Source: Vreelandella lutescens
Lineage (GTDB): Bacteria > Pseudomonadota > Gammaproteobacteria > Pseudomonadales > Halomonadaceae
DNA: 64,000 nucleotides
Assembly (NCBI RefSeq): GCF_014640815.1
Contig: NZ_BMHM01000001.1
Span: 780,876-844,875, forward strand
Reading direction: 5' to 3'
A model generated the notes under the pieces. The model was not told where the DNA came from. It saw only the letters and a program-made list of their open reading frames with translations, and searched no databases. Below, piece by piece: positions 25,560 to 35,079 of this stretch (within the stretch, counting starts at the first letter, position 1; the number at the start of each line of letters is the position of its first letter). Made by a program: the position numbers and the translations under genes.

Positions 25560-26741
25560 ATGGTCACTACGCCCCTGTCGAACGATTCCTCAGCCTCTTC
25601 GTCTGCCATTCCTCCGCCTGCAAGGGCGCAGGGGAAAGCCCCTCGATTTGCTGAAGATATCGTTTTAGAGGTTAAGCGCTTGAGCAAGCGATTTGATGAT
25701 GCGCTTGCTGTGGATGACGTGAATTTACAGGTGAAGCGCGGCGAAATTTTTGCGCTGTTGGGCGGGTCTGGCTCAGGTAAGTCCACCTTGCTACGCATGC
25801 TCGCCGGGTTTGAGACGCCCAGCGAAGGGAGCATTTTGCTGAGCGGCGAAAACATTACCGAGATGCCGCCGCACAAACGCCCCATTAATATGATGTTCCA
25901 GTCCTATGCCCTGTTTCCGCATATGACCGTGGCGCAGAATATTGCTTTCGGCCTGAAGCAGGACAAACTGCCGAAAGCTGAAATTGAAGCGCGGGTTGCC
26001 CAGATGCTGAAGCTGGTGCACATGGAGCGCTTTGCCAAGCGTAAGCCCCATCAGCTCTCTGGCGGCCAGCGCCAGCGGGTGGCCTTGGCGCGCTCGCTCG
26101 CTAAGCGTCCCAAGCTGTTATTGCTCGATGAGCCAATGGGCGCACTGGATAAAAAACTGCGCACGGAAATGCAGCTGGAAGTGGTCGAGATCATTGAGCA
26201 GGTAGGCGTAACTTGCATCATGGTGACCCACGACCAGGAAGAAGCCATGACCATGGCTGACCGCGTGGCGATCATGGCTGACGGCTGGATCGAGCAGGTG
26301 GGTTCGCCCGTGGATATCTACGAAAGCCCCGCCAGTCGTATGGTGGCCGAGTTCGTGGGCACGGTGAACCTGTTTGAAGGTGAAATCATTGAAGATGCCG
26401 CTGACCACTGCCGTATTGAGTCACCGTCGCTGTCACGGCCTATCTACATTGATCACGGTATTACCACTCAAGCGGTCGACCGCCGGGTGTGGGCGGCGCT
26501 GCGGCCTGAAAAAATCTGGCTGACCCGCGAACAGCCGACGTGTGAGTACAACTGGGAAGCGGGCAAAGTGGATGATATCGCCTACCTGGGCGGTTATTCG
26601 CTTTACTACGTGCGCACTGCCTCAGGAAAGATGATCAAGGTGAGCATGGCCAACACCGAGCGTCGCGGCGACCGCCCCACCTGGGAGGATAGCGTGTACG
26701 TTTATTGGGAAGACCATAGCGCTATCGTGCTGAACCGCTAA
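25560..26741 (+). CDS. potG: Polyamine ABC transporter ATPase
   Basis: Cytoplasmic ATPase (393 residues) that powers the importer. Walker A is LLGGSGSGKSTLLRML, the Q-loop FQSYALFPHMTV, the signature LSGGQRQRVALARSLA, and Walker B LLLLDEPMGALDKKL with the H-loop VTHDQEEA. The C-terminal TOBE-like domain (about 280-393) is typical of PotA/PotG. The N-terminal extension of about 30 residues is Ser/Ala/Pro-rich. PotG is chosen over PotA because the binding protein is PotF-like. Confidence 0.92.
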   Translation: MVTTPLSNDSSASSSAIPPPARAQGKAPRFAEDIVLEVKRLSKRFDDALAVDDVNLQVKRGEIFALLGGSGSGKSTLLRMLAGFETPSEGSILLSGENITEMPPHKRPINMMFQSYALFPHMTVAQNIAFGLKQDKLPKAEIEARVAQMLKLVHMERFAKRKPHQLSGGQRQRVALARSLAKRPKLLLLDEPMGALDKKLRTEMQLEVVEIIEQVGVTCIMVTHDQEEAMTMADRVAIMADGWIEQVGSPVDIYESPASRMVAEFVGTVNLFEGEIIEDAADHCRIESPSLSRPIYIDHGITTQAVDRRVWAALRPEKIWLTREQPTCEYNWEAGKVDDIAYLGGYSLYYVRTASGKMIKVSMANTERRGDRPTWEDSVYVYWEDHSAIVLNR

Positions 26742-26772
26742 TGCCCCGGTGGCTGAGAGGAGATTGCCTATT

Positions 26773-27684
26773 ATGATGCCATCTCGCATTGCAGGCGTGA
26801 TCAAGCGGATGCAGCTAGGCCGACGCGCCGTGATTGCTTTCCCGCTGGTGTGGTTGACGCTGTTTTTCCTACTCCCATTTGCGCTGGTGCTGAAAATCAG
26901 CCTGTCTGAGTCGGCCATTGCCATACCGCCTTATGGGCCGCTGGTGGAGTACGCCGACCAGACGCTGAATATTTTCCTGAATCTGGGCAACTATTTGTTT
27001 CTGTTGTCCGATTCGCTCTATGTGGCGGCGTACTGGGGGTCGATTAAAACCGCCTTTGTCGCAACGTCGGTGTGTTTATTGATTGGCTACCCAATGGCTT
27101 ATGCCATGGCGCGTGCTCCGGGCCGCTGGCAGCTGATTCTGCTGCTGTTAGTGATGCTGCCCTCTTGGACGTCATTCCTGATTCGGGTGTACGCCTGGAT
27201 GGGCATTCTCAGCAATAGCGGGCTGATCAATAACCTGCTGCTGGGGTTAGGCGTCATCGATTCACCGCTCCGGATGATGAATACCCAGTTCTCGGTGATT
27301 GTGGGCATTGTGTACGCTTACCTGCCGTTTATGGTGCTGCCCCTGTATGCCCATTTAACACGTCTGGATAACTCACTGTTGGAAGCGGCATCAGATCTCG
27401 GGTCACGTAAAATCAACACTTTCTTGAAGGTGACACTGCCGCTCTCTATGGGAGGCATCATCGCGGGCTCGATGCTGGTGTTTATTCCAGCGGTCGGGGA
27501 GTTTGTGATTCCTGAGCTGCTGGGCGGCCCCGATACCTTGATGATTGGTAAGGTGCTGTGGGAAGAGTTCTTCCTCAACCGCGACTGGCCCGTGGCCTCG
27601 GCGCTTGCCATGGTGATGCTGCTGCTGTTGCTTATTCCTATTGTGTGGTTTCACCGTTACCAGTCACGGGAGCTTGAAGAATGA
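26773..27684 (+). CDS. potH: Polyamine ABC transporter permease (PotH type)
   Basis: Inner-membrane permease of about 303 residues. Six hydrophobic segments are visible, starting with AVIAFPLVWLTLFFLLPFALV. The cytoplasmic EAA loop is EAASDLGSRKINTFLKVTLPLSMGGI, which docks on the ATPase. The start at ATG 26773 follows GAGAGGAG; a GTG at 26749 lies before that site and is not favoured. The stop overlaps the next permease by four bases. Confidence 0.92.
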   Translation: MMPSRIAGVIKRMQLGRRAVIAFPLVWLTLFFLLPFALVLKISLSESAIAIPPYGPLVEYADQTLNIFLNLGNYLFLLSDSLYVAAYWGSIKTAFVATSVCLLIGYPMAYAMARAPGRWQLILLLLVMLPSWTSFLIRVYAWMGILSNSGLINNLLLGLGVIDSPLRMMNTQFSVIVGIVYAYLPFMVLPLYAHLTRLDNSLLEAASDLGSRKINTFLKVTLPLSMGGIIAGSMLVFIPAVGEFVIPELLGGPDTLMIGKVLWEEFFLNRDWPVASALAMVMLLLLLIPIVWFHRYQSRELEE

Positions 27685-28523
27685 TGAGATCACGTCGACG
27701 TCCAAGTTTTACCACCGTGATGCTGGTATTAGGGCTGCTGTTTTTGTACCTGCCCATGGTGGTGCTGGTGGTCTATTCGTTTAACGAATCTCGACTGGTG
27801 ACGGTATGGGCCGGGTTCTCCACCCAGTGGTATGGCGAGCTGTTCCGCGACCAGCAGATTCTGTCGGCGGTATGGACCAGCCTTGAGATTGCGTTCTTTG
27901 CCGCCAGTATGGCGGTGTGCCTGGGAACGGTCGCTGCGTTCGTCATGACGCGCTATGGCCATTTCCGCGGTAAAACGGCGCTCTCCAGCATGGTGACGGC
28001 ACCGCTGGTCATGCCGGAAGTCATCACTGGGCTTTCGCTGCTGCTGCTGTTTGTGCAAATGGCGCAGCTGATTGGCTGGCCCGCCGACCGGGGGATGGCC
28101 ACCATCTGGATTGCCCACACCACGTTCTGTAGTGCTTACGTGGCGGTGGTGGTGGCGGCTCGCCTGCGGGAAGTGGACCGCTCTATTGAAGAAGCGGCGA
28201 TGGATTTAGGCTCACCGCCGGTCAAGACCTTCTTCTTTGTGACGCTGCCGGTGATTGCGCCCGCGCTGGCTGCCGGTTGGCTGCTGGCGTTTACGCTATC
28301 GCTGGATGACCTGGTGATCGCCAGCTTTGTCTCTGGGCCAGGCGCGAACACGCTACCGATGGTGGTGTTTTCATCGGTGCGCATGGGCGTGTCGCCCAAA
28401 ATCAACGCGCTGGCCACGTTGATTATTTTGACGGTGTCGTTAGCCACGCTGCTGGCGTGGTACTTCATGCGCCGCAGTGAAGCTAAGCGTCAGGCGGCGA
28501 TGCAGCAAGGAGAGGGAGTTTAA
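27681..28523 (+). CDS. potI: Polyamine ABC transporter permease (PotI type)
   Basis: Second permease half (280 residues). The first helix is TVMLVLGLLFLYLPMVVLVVYSF with the NESRL segment of PotC/PotI proteins. Its EAA loop is EEAAMDLGSPPVKTFFFVTLPVIAPAL. ATGA overlap with potH means coupled translation. The C-terminus is basic and cytoplasmic. Confidence 0.92.
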   Translation: MMRSRRRPSFTTVMLVLGLLFLYLPMVVLVVYSFNESRLVTVWAGFSTQWYGELFRDQQILSAVWTSLEIAFFAASMAVCLGTVAAFVMTRYGHFRGKTALSSMVTAPLVMPEVITGLSLLLLFVQMAQLIGWPADRGMATIWIAHTTFCSAYVAVVVAARLREVDRSIEEAAMDLGSPPVKTFFFVTLPVIAPALAAGWLLAFTLSLDDLVIASFVSGPGANTLPMVVFSSVRMGVSPKINALATLIILTVSLATLLAWYFMRRSEAKRQAAMQQGEGV

Positions 28524-28535
28524 GCTTTTCTAGCG

Positions 28536-28745
28536 CTACAGCACGTCGTCATCACGCCCTGTGATAACGGCGTCTAGCTCCCCGGTCATCGGTGACACAA
28601 TGACTTGTAGCTGTATAGGGGCGCAGCACTGGTGGCAATCTTCCCAGGTGTCGTGGCTGCCCTGGGAAGTATCGATCACAAAGGTGAGCGGTGTGTCACA
28701 GTAAGGGCAGTGGAAATCGTGATTGACTAGCGCGTCGTCGTGCAT
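28536..28745 (-). CDS. CPXCG-motif cysteine-rich small protein
   Basis: A 69-residue protein with two CxxC-type knuckles, CPYC and CHQC, probably binding one zinc ion. This is the short family annotated as CPXCG-motif proteins in Pseudomonas and Halomonas, function unknown. The second pair is followed by a third cysteine (CHQCC). It is convergent with the permease gene, 12 bases away. Confidence 0.85.
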   Translation of the reverse strand: MHDDALVNHDFHCPYCDTPLTFVIDTSQGSHDTWEDCHQCCAPIQLQVIVSPMTGELDAVITGRDDDVL

Positions 28746-28904
28746 AGTGTTTGCCCTTTTTAGCGTTACTATTGATGTCGGTTGATATCGATATCAGCAT
28801 GATAGCTGTCTAGTTTAGCAGTGCTGTTTGTAAGCAGGCACCTGATGAATGAATCAGGTAGGATAATGGCGAGTTTTCCCGAATCACCTAGCGAGATAAA
28901 AGCG

Positions 28905-29333
28905 ATGATGAAACGATACATGGCAGTTGCGGCCCTAGCGGCCTTCCCGATGGTTGCCCAGGCGGAAACACCCAACGTGACGCCCGGCGAGTGGGAATTC
29001 GTCAGCGTCACTAGCGTTAGCGGCGATATGCAGATTCCTGACCAAACGGAAACCGAGCGCCAGTGCATTACTCAAGAAGAGTTAGACGGTGCTGAGTTTG
29101 GCTTTATTGAAGAGGAAGAGGGCTGCGAGCTTCTCAACCAAGACATGAATGCCGACGGCCTTTCCTACAGCATGGTGTGCCGCGCTGAAGGTGGTGAAGC
29201 CACCATTGATGGCGAAATGCGCTTTATGGGCGAGCAGATTGAAGGCACCGTGGATATTTTGACTCAGTCTCCCATGGGTGAGCTGACCATGAACACCGCG
29301 ATTGAAGGCGAGCGCATCGGCGACTGCGAATAA
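28905..29333 (+). CDS. DUF3617-type periplasmic protein
   Basis: About 142 residues with a signal peptide (MMKRYMAVAALAAFPMVAQAE), then a small soluble domain starting TPGEWEFVSVTSVSGDMQIP, with four cysteines (QCITQEE, GCELLNQ, MVCRAEG, GDCE) that could form two disulfides. It matches the DUF3617 pattern; function unknown. The double ATG at 28905/28908 gives the signal sequence; the frame extends upstream but without one. Confidence 0.8.
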   Translation: MMKRYMAVAALAAFPMVAQAETPNVTPGEWEFVSVTSVSGDMQIPDQTETERQCITQEELDGAEFGFIEEEEGCELLNQDMNADGLSYSMVCRAEGGEATIDGEMRFMGEQIEGTVDILTQSPMGELTMNTAIEGERIGDCE

Positions 29334-29353
29334 GCAACGCCGTTGTGACGTTT

Positions 29354-29390
29354 AAACACTCAGGGCGCCTAATGGGCGCCCTGAGTGTTT
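29354..29390 (+). terminator. Terminator of the DUF3617 gene
   Basis: AAACACTCAGGGCGCC (29354-29369) pairs perfectly with GGCGCCCTGAGTGTTT (29375-29390) around TAATG, and TT follows to complete a T5 run. It probably also serves the convergent RND gene. Confidence 0.88.
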
Positions 29391-29400
29391 TTGGGATGCG

Positions 29401-32400
29401 TTATCGCTCTGGCGTATCCAGCGGCGTGTGTTGAGCCGTGGGTGCGTTGGCGATCTCTTCTTCAAGCTGACGCTTCACCGCCCCAGGCGAGCCTGAGTAA
29501 CGGGCCAGCAGGTCGTAGGCCACCGGCACCACAAACAGCGTGAAGACGGTAGCCGCACCGACCCCGGCCATAATGACCGTGCCAATCACCAACCGCGATT
29601 CCGCCCCTGGGCCGCTGGAGATAATCAGCGGAATGGCACCGGCCATGGTGGTCACGGCGGTCATCAAAATGGGCCTTAGGCGGGTCACCGAGGCCTCAAT
29701 TAACGCCGAGCGAAATGCTTGCCCTTCATCGCGTAGTTGGTTGGCGAACTCGACAATCAGAATGCCGTTTTTCGCCGCCAAACCAATCAGCAGCACCAAG
29801 CCCACCTGGCTATAAATATTCAGCGATTGACCGCTGAGCAGCAGTGCGAGCAGTGCGCCGCTCATGGCCAGCGGCACCGTGAGCATAATCACAAACGGGT
29901 GGATGAGGCTTTCAAACTGAGCGGCCAGTACCAAGAACACCACGACAGCACCCAGCACTAGCAGGAACATCGTCGCGCCGCTTGCCTGCTGGAAGTCTCG
30001 GGATGGCCCGGCCACGTTGGTTTGCACCTCTTCCGGCAGGATGGTGTTGGCGGTGTCTTGCAGGTAGGTCAGCGCTTCGCCCAGCGGGTAGCCATCGGCG
30101 AGGTTGGCTTCAATGGTAATGGCGCGAACGCGGTCAAAGCGGTTTAGCGTGCTAGCACCGGCAAAATCAGACAGCGTCACTAGGCTTGCCAGCGGAATTA
30201 GCTCTCCTGTGCGTGCCGAGCGCACCTGAATGTTATCCAGCGCTCGCGGGCTGTTTTGGCGGCTGCGGTCGCCTTCCACAATCACGTCGTACTCTTCGCC
30301 GTCGTCCACGTAGCGGGTAACGTTACGGCCACCCAGCAGCACTTCCAGCGTGCGGCCAATCTCGGTGACCGTGACGCCTAACGAAGCAGCGCGTTCGTAA
30401 TTGATGTCCACACGCAGCTGCGGCTGGGTTTCGTCGTAATTACTCTCGATGGCAGTCAATCGGGGGTTGTCTTCGCGCACATGGTTAATCAGCCGATCAC
30501 GCCAGCGGGCGAGGTCTTCGTAAGTGCCGCCACCCAAGACAAACTGCACGGGCTTCTGAGTGCGCTGACCAAAGCCTTGGCGCATCACCGGGAAGGCCTG
30601 GACGCCAGGGAGCGAGCTGAGCTGCTGGCGCACGTCGGCCATGATCTCCCAGGCGCTGCGGCGGCTACCCCAGTCGGCCATATTGACGATGATGAAGCCG
30701 CTGTTGAAGTTTTCGATATTACCGAAGCCACGCGGGGCACGTACCACCACGCGCTCCAGCTCACCGCTCTCTACAAAGGGCGTGAGCCGCGCTTCGATCT
30801 CATCCATGTAGTCCATCATGTAGTCGAACGTGGCCCCTTCCGGGCCGTTGACCAGCACGATAAAGTTACCGCGATCTTCCTGCGGGGTGTATTCATTGGG
30901 CAGCTCTGACGCCAGCCACGCCGTGCCGGCGATCAGAAGGGCAAACAGGGCCACGACCAGCCATTTAGCCGCCAGCACGGCTTCCAGGGCTCGCTGGTAG
31001 CGGCGTTTGGTGCCGTCTAGCAGCCACTGTACGCCTTGCCCAATGCGGCTGTCGTGCATGCCGGGTTTGAGGATTTTAGACGCCATCATGGGCGTTAAGG
31101 TGAGTGCCAGTAGTGTAGACACAATGACGGCGGCCGCCATGGTCAGGGCAAATTCAGAGAATAGCCGGCCGATATCCCCCTGTAGCATGCTGAGCGGTAC
31201 AAACACGGCGACCAGCACCAAGGTAGTGGCAATGACCGCAAAGGCAATTTGCCGCGTGCCGCGAAAGGCGGCGACCAGCGGTGTTTCGCCGTAGTCGTGC
31301 ATGCGTCGGTTGATGTTTTCGAGCACCACAATGGCGTCGTCTACTATCAGCCCGATGGCCAGCACCAGTGCGAGCAGGGTGAGCAAGTTAATGGAGAAGT
31401 TCATGGCCGCCAGCGCCGTGAACGCGCCAATCACGGCAATCGGCACCGTCACGGCGGGCACAATGGTGGTGCGCAGATTGCCCAGAAACAGGAAGATGAC
31501 GACCACCACGAGCCCCATGGCGATGAAGAGGGTCATCACCACCTGCTCAATGGCCCCGGAAACGAACACAGAGGCATCGTAATTCAGGGCAAGCGACATG
31601 CCTTCAGGCAGGGTGTCTTGGAGCCGCCCAAGCTCTTGTTGCACCGCCTCAGAAAGCTCAATGACGTTGGCGGTGGACTGCATAATCATCCCCAGCCCCA
31701 CCATGGGTACGCCGTTGGCGCGGAAAACAGAGCGGTCTTCCACGGAGCCCACTTCCACCCTGGCAACATCAGAAAGGCGGGTTAGATAGCCGTTGTCGCT
31801 TTGGGTGATGGCTAGGCGCTGAAAATCATCGGCGGTGGCGAAGCTGCGGGGCAGGCGGACAATAAACTGACGGTCGTCGGATTCAATCGACCCCGCAGGC
31901 AGCTCGACGTTTTCGGCGCGCAGTGCATCTTCCACATCGCCGACGGTAAGGCCTCGGGCTGCCAAGGCGTTACGGTCAAGCCAGACGCGCATGGCGTAAT
32001 CCTGACCGCCCCCTACGCGCACCCGCGCAACGCCAGGCTGTACTGAGAGGCTATCGACGAGAAAGCGGTTGGCGTAGTCGGTCAGTTCGGCAATGGAGTA
32101 GTCGGCGCCGGATAGGCTTAGCCAAACAACAATCTCTTCGCTGCTGTCGGCTTTGGTCACTTCCGGGTTGTCGGCATCGTCTGGCAAGTTACGCAGCGCG
32201 CCTGATATACGGTCGCGAACATCGTTCGCCGCGGCGTCGATATCCATGGTGATGGCGAACTCAATCTCAATCCGCGAGCGTCCATCTTCGCTTTGGGAGG
32301 TGATCAGCTCGATGCCTTCCACCCCGGCAATGCGGTCTTCCAGCACCTGGGTAATGCGTGTTTCGACGACGCTGGCGGATGCGCCTGGGTAGCGGGTATC

Positions 32401-32541
32401 AATACTGACGATAGGCGGGTCAACCGTGGGGTACTCTTGCAGCGGCAAGCGGTTGAGGGCGAGCAGGCCAAAGGCAATGATCAGCGCGGCAATCACCATG
32501 GCTAGCACGGGCCGCTGAACGGAAATATCGGATAAACGCAT
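29401..32541 (-). CDS. RND-family efflux transporter, inner-membrane pump
   Basis: AcrB-type proton-driven pump (1046 residues, typical). It starts with the canonical RPVLAMVIAALIIAFGLLAL helix. The proton-relay Asp pair is in GLIVDDAIVVLENI, the RND duplication is clear with a second set of helices near the C-terminus (LAAQFESLIHPFVIMLTVPLA, GLAAKNGILIVEFANQL). It is closer to the adaptor-linked two-gene HAE1 systems than to AcrAB. Its start overlaps the adaptor stop by one base. No outer-membrane channel gene is adjacent, so it presumably borrows a TolC-like protein. Confidence 0.95.
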   Translation of the reverse strand: MRLSDISVQRPVLAMVIAALIIAFGLLALNRLPLQEYPTVDPPIVSIDTRYPGASASVVETRITQVLEDRIAGVEGIELITSQSEDGRSRIEIEFAITMDIDAAANDVRDRISGALRNLPDDADNPEVTKADSSEEIVVWLSLSGADYSIAELTDYANRFLVDSLSVQPGVARVRVGGGQDYAMRVWLDRNALAARGLTVGDVEDALRAENVELPAGSIESDDRQFIVRLPRSFATADDFQRLAITQSDNGYLTRLSDVARVEVGSVEDRSVFRANGVPMVGLGMIMQSTANVIELSEAVQQELGRLQDTLPEGMSLALNYDASVFVSGAIEQVVMTLFIAMGLVVVVIFLFLGNLRTTIVPAVTVPIAVIGAFTALAAMNFSINLLTLLALVLAIGLIVDDAIVVLENINRRMHDYGETPLVAAFRGTRQIAFAVIATTLVLVAVFVPLSMLQGDIGRLFSEFALTMAAAVIVSTLLALTLTPMMASKILKPGMHDSRIGQGVQWLLDGTKRRYQRALEAVLAAKWLVVALFALLIAGTAWLASELPNEYTPQEDRGNFIVLVNGPEGATFDYMMDYMDEIEARLTPFVESGELERVVVRAPRGFGNIENFNSGFIIVNMADWGSRRSAWEIMADVRQQLSSLPGVQAFPVMRQGFGQRTQKPVQFVLGGGTYEDLARWRDRLINHVREDNPRLTAIESNYDETQPQLRVDINYERAASLGVTVTEIGRTLEVLLGGRNVTRYVDDGEEYDVIVEGDRSRQNSPRALDNIQVRSARTGELIPLASLVTLSDFAGASTLNRFDRVRAITIEANLADGYPLGEALTYLQDTANTILPEEVQTNVAGPSRDFQQASGATMFLLVLGAVVVFLVLAAQFESLIHPFVIMLTVPLAMSGALLALLLSGQSLNIYSQVGLVLLIGLAAKNGILIVEFANQLRDEGQAFRSALIEASVTRLRPILMTAVTTMAGAIPLIISSGPGAESRLVIGTVIMAGVGAATVFTLFVVPVAYDLLARYSGSPGAVKRQLEEEIANAPTAQHTPLDTPER

Positions 32542-33608
32542 TAGCGGTCAGCCTCCAGCAGCGAGCGAATGTCCGTGCTGTCATCGGCAATGCCTAGTAG
32601 GCGTACTTCCTGGCCTTCGCGGGCCAGCTGTAGGCCGTGAATGACCACCAGATCGCCTTCGCTAATGCCTTCCAGTACCTCTACCTCTCCACTGCGCCGC
32701 TCGCCAATAGCCACTTCTCGGCGCTCTAAGCGAGGGGCCTCCTCCTCTTGCTGAATCACCATCACAAAGTGGCGGTTGCCGCTGGGTTGAATCGCCGCTT
32801 CAGGGAGGACGAGCGACTCACGCACGCGCTGTTGAACGATCACTTCCATTAGCATACCGGGCCGCAGCTTTAGGTCTGGGTTCGCCAGTTCGGCGCGCAC
32901 ATTCACGCTGCGTGAAATGGGGTCAATGCGGGTGCCAATACTGGAAATATCGCCCCGAAATACCTCGTCTGGGTACGCGGCGGTGGTGGCACTGAGGCTC
33001 AATCCCGCCGATAGCCTCCCCAAAAACACTTCGGGTACGGTGAAGTCCAGCTTCATGATATCTAGCTTGTCGAGTGTGACTAGCTCCATGCCGGGGGTGA
33101 CGAGCGTGCCGACACTGACGTTACGAAAACCCACACGGCCGCTAAACGGGGCATGGAGGCGATAATTCTCAAGCCGCGCTTCGAGGGCTTGGGCATCAGC
33201 TTGTGCTTGGCGAAGCCGGGATTGCGTATCTTCTACGTCGGCTCTTGCGGCTAAGTTGCGCTGCTGAAGCTGGGAGGCGCGGCCTGAGGCGTTACGCCGC
33301 TCATCGGTAATCGCTTGGGCGGCTCTTAACAGCGCCTGCTCTTCGGCATCTTCCAATCGAATCAACAAACGACCGCGCTCTACCTGCTCGCCGTCATCAA
33401 AGTTGATCTCAGCGATGGTGTCGGTCACGGTGGCAGATAAAGTGACGCTTTCATCGGCGCTTAGGGTGCCCAGCGCTTCCAATGGATCGGACCAGGTCTC
33501 GGTCTTTACGTGGTAACCAATGACTGGCGGCTGTGACTGCGCGCTGGCAACACTGGCCCATCCAAGGAGAAGCAAGAAGCAGCAAAAGGGGCGTTTAAAA
33601 GCGAGCAT
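32541..33608 (-). CDS. RND efflux periplasmic adaptor (membrane fusion protein)
   Basis: A 355-residue periplasmic subunit that links the pump to an outer-membrane channel. A signal peptide ends near VASAQS. Then follow the first lipoyl half (EALGTLSADESVTLSATVTD), a short coiled-coil hairpin (about 90-150, rich in Gln/Ala/Arg), the second lipoyl half (LHAPFSGRVGFRNVSVGTLV) and beta-barrel/membrane-proximal domains. First gene of the two-gene operon. Confidence 0.94.
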   Translation of the reverse strand: MLAFKRPFCCFLLLLGWASVASAQSQPPVIGYHVKTETWSDPLEALGTLSADESVTLSATVTDTIAEINFDDGEQVERGRLLIRLEDAEEQALLRAAQAITDERRNASGRASQLQQRNLAARADVEDTQSRLRQAQADAQALEARLENYRLHAPFSGRVGFRNVSVGTLVTPGMELVTLDKLDIMKLDFTVPEVFLGRLSAGLSLSATTAAYPDEVFRGDISSIGTRIDPISRSVNVRAELANPDLKLRPGMLMEVIVQQRVRESLVLPEAAIQPSGNRHFVMVIQQEEEAPRLERREVAIGERRSGEVEVLEGISEGDLVVIHGLQLAREGQEVRLLGIADDSTDIRSLLEADR

Positions 33609-33719
33609 AGGTATCTCTGTGTTATTAAATAGAAGTCGCAGTGGTTCGCAATCGGTGGTGATAGTAAGCCATTACACGCAACGGTGTTGAGGCAATTGGG
33701 TGTTATCTTGTGCATTTCT

Positions 33720-33744
33720 TGTACATTGACTTTTGAAATGTACA
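33720..33744. promoter_or_regulatory. Inverted repeat TGTACATT-N9-AATGTACA between efflux operon and flavoprotein gene
   Basis: An 8-bp perfect inverted repeat spaced by nine bases, in the 195-base divergent region. A related half-site TGTGCATTT lies just before it (33709-33717). This has the form of an operator for a dimeric repressor of the TetR kind, which commonly controls RND operons, but no such regulator gene is in the window. Confidence 0.45.
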
Positions 33745-33803
33745 GTAGTTTGGCGCGCCTTACCTGTTAAAATGCCCGCCTTTTCATCTTTGGAGCCTCA
33801 GTT

Positions 33804-34988
33804 ATGGTCTACGACGTCGTGGTCATTGGCGCAGGTGCCGCTGGTTTAATGTGTGCAGCACAGGCAGGCTATGCCGGGCGACGCGTTTTGGTGGTCGACC
33901 ATGCAAACAAAGCGGGTAAAAAAATCCTGATGTCTGGGGGAGGCCGCTGTAACTTTACCAACCTTGATACAGCGCCTGGACACTTTTACTCTGAAAATCC
34001 TTATTTTTGCATTTCTGCATTAAAACGTTACCGTCCGGAACATTTTGTATCGCTGGTGGAGACCCACGGCGTTGAGTATGTGGAGAAAGCCCCAGGGCAG
34101 CTATTTTGCGCCGACTCCGCCAAAGAGATCGTGCGGGTACTGTTGACCGAGTGTGAGTGGGCCGGTGCAGAAATTAAACTGAAGACTTCCATTTCCCGGT
34201 TAGAGCGGCAGGGCGAGGGCATGCGGTTGACCACCTCGCTAGGCACGATTGATGCAGGGGTGGTGGTAGTCGCGACGGGAGGGCTTTCCATTCCTACCAT
34301 GGGGGCGACAGGCTTTGGGTACGATATCGCCCGCCAGTTTGGCTTAGAGGTGCTACCCACTCGCCCAGGCTTGGTGCCGTTTACCTTAAGCGATAGCTGG
34401 AAAGAGCGGGCGGCGGGGCTGTCTGGGGTCAGCGTGCCCACGGCGGTGAGCTGCAAAGAGAAGCGCTTTGTCGAACCTATGCTGTTTACCCATCGGGGGC
34501 TGTCCGGCCCTTCCATGCTGCAGATTTCCAGCGTATGGGAGCCGGGAAGCGCAATCTCCATCGACCTCTTGCCGGGCGAAGATGCGGCTGGCGCGTTGCG
34601 CCATGCTCGCCAGGAAACCCCTAAGCGGCTGCTGTCGACCTGGCTAGGCGAGCGTTTCCCCAAGCGCTTTGCTCAGGCGCTATTAGAGTGGTATCCCGAT
34701 CAGCACTTAACCAGCCCATTGGCGCAATACAGTAACGAGGCGCTTGATGTGTGGGCCCAGCGGCTCAACCAGTGGCAGCTAAAGCCGGCGGGCACGGAAG
34801 GGTGGCGCACGGCGGAAGTGACCATGGGCGGCGTGAGTACCGACGCTATCTCATCGAAAACCTTTGAGGTCAAAGACCTGCCGCAGCTGCGCTTCATCGG
34901 TGAAGTGCTGGATGTGACGGGGCAGCTTGGCGGCTATAACTTTCAGTGGGCGTGGGCCAGCGGCGTGGCTTGTGGGCAGGCGTGCTAG
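33804..34988 (+). CDS. NAD(P)/FAD-dependent oxidoreductase, BaiN/YhiN family
   Basis: Flavoprotein of 394 residues. FAD loop VVIGAGAAGLMCAAQAGYAGRRVLVVDH and the family signature KKILMSGGGRCNFTN near the N-terminus; the C-terminus has QLRFIGEVLDVTGQLGGYNFQWAWASG. This is the HI0933/YhiN family; members are annotated BaiN or RdsA and few have known substrates. GGAG precedes the start. Single-gene unit. Confidence 0.93.
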   Translation: MVYDVVVIGAGAAGLMCAAQAGYAGRRVLVVDHANKAGKKILMSGGGRCNFTNLDTAPGHFYSENPYFCISALKRYRPEHFVSLVETHGVEYVEKAPGQLFCADSAKEIVRVLLTECEWAGAEIKLKTSISRLERQGEGMRLTTSLGTIDAGVVVVATGGLSIPTMGATGFGYDIARQFGLEVLPTRPGLVPFTLSDSWKERAAGLSGVSVPTAVSCKEKRFVEPMLFTHRGLSGPSMLQISSVWEPGSAISIDLLPGEDAAGALRHARQETPKRLLSTWLGERFPKRFAQALLEWYPDQHLTSPLAQYSNEALDVWAQRLNQWQLKPAGTEGWRTAEVTMGGVSTDAISSKTFEVKDLPQLRFIGEVLDVTGQLGGYNFQWAWASGVACGQAC

Positions 34989-35005
34989 TGTCAACGCGGC
35001 GTATT

Positions 35006-35040
35006 AAAAAGCCGTTGTGGGAGAACCACAACGGCTTTTT
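35006..35040 (+). terminator. Bidirectional terminator
   Basis: AAAAAGCCGTTGTGG (35006-35020) pairs perfectly with CCACAACGGCTTTTT (35026-35040) around GAGAA. It separates the flavoprotein gene from the convergent yqjK-like gene and has T-runs on both strands. Confidence 0.9.
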
Positions 35041-35079
35041 AGAAACAGCTTGCTAGGCTAAACCCGCTCTGTTGCGTAC

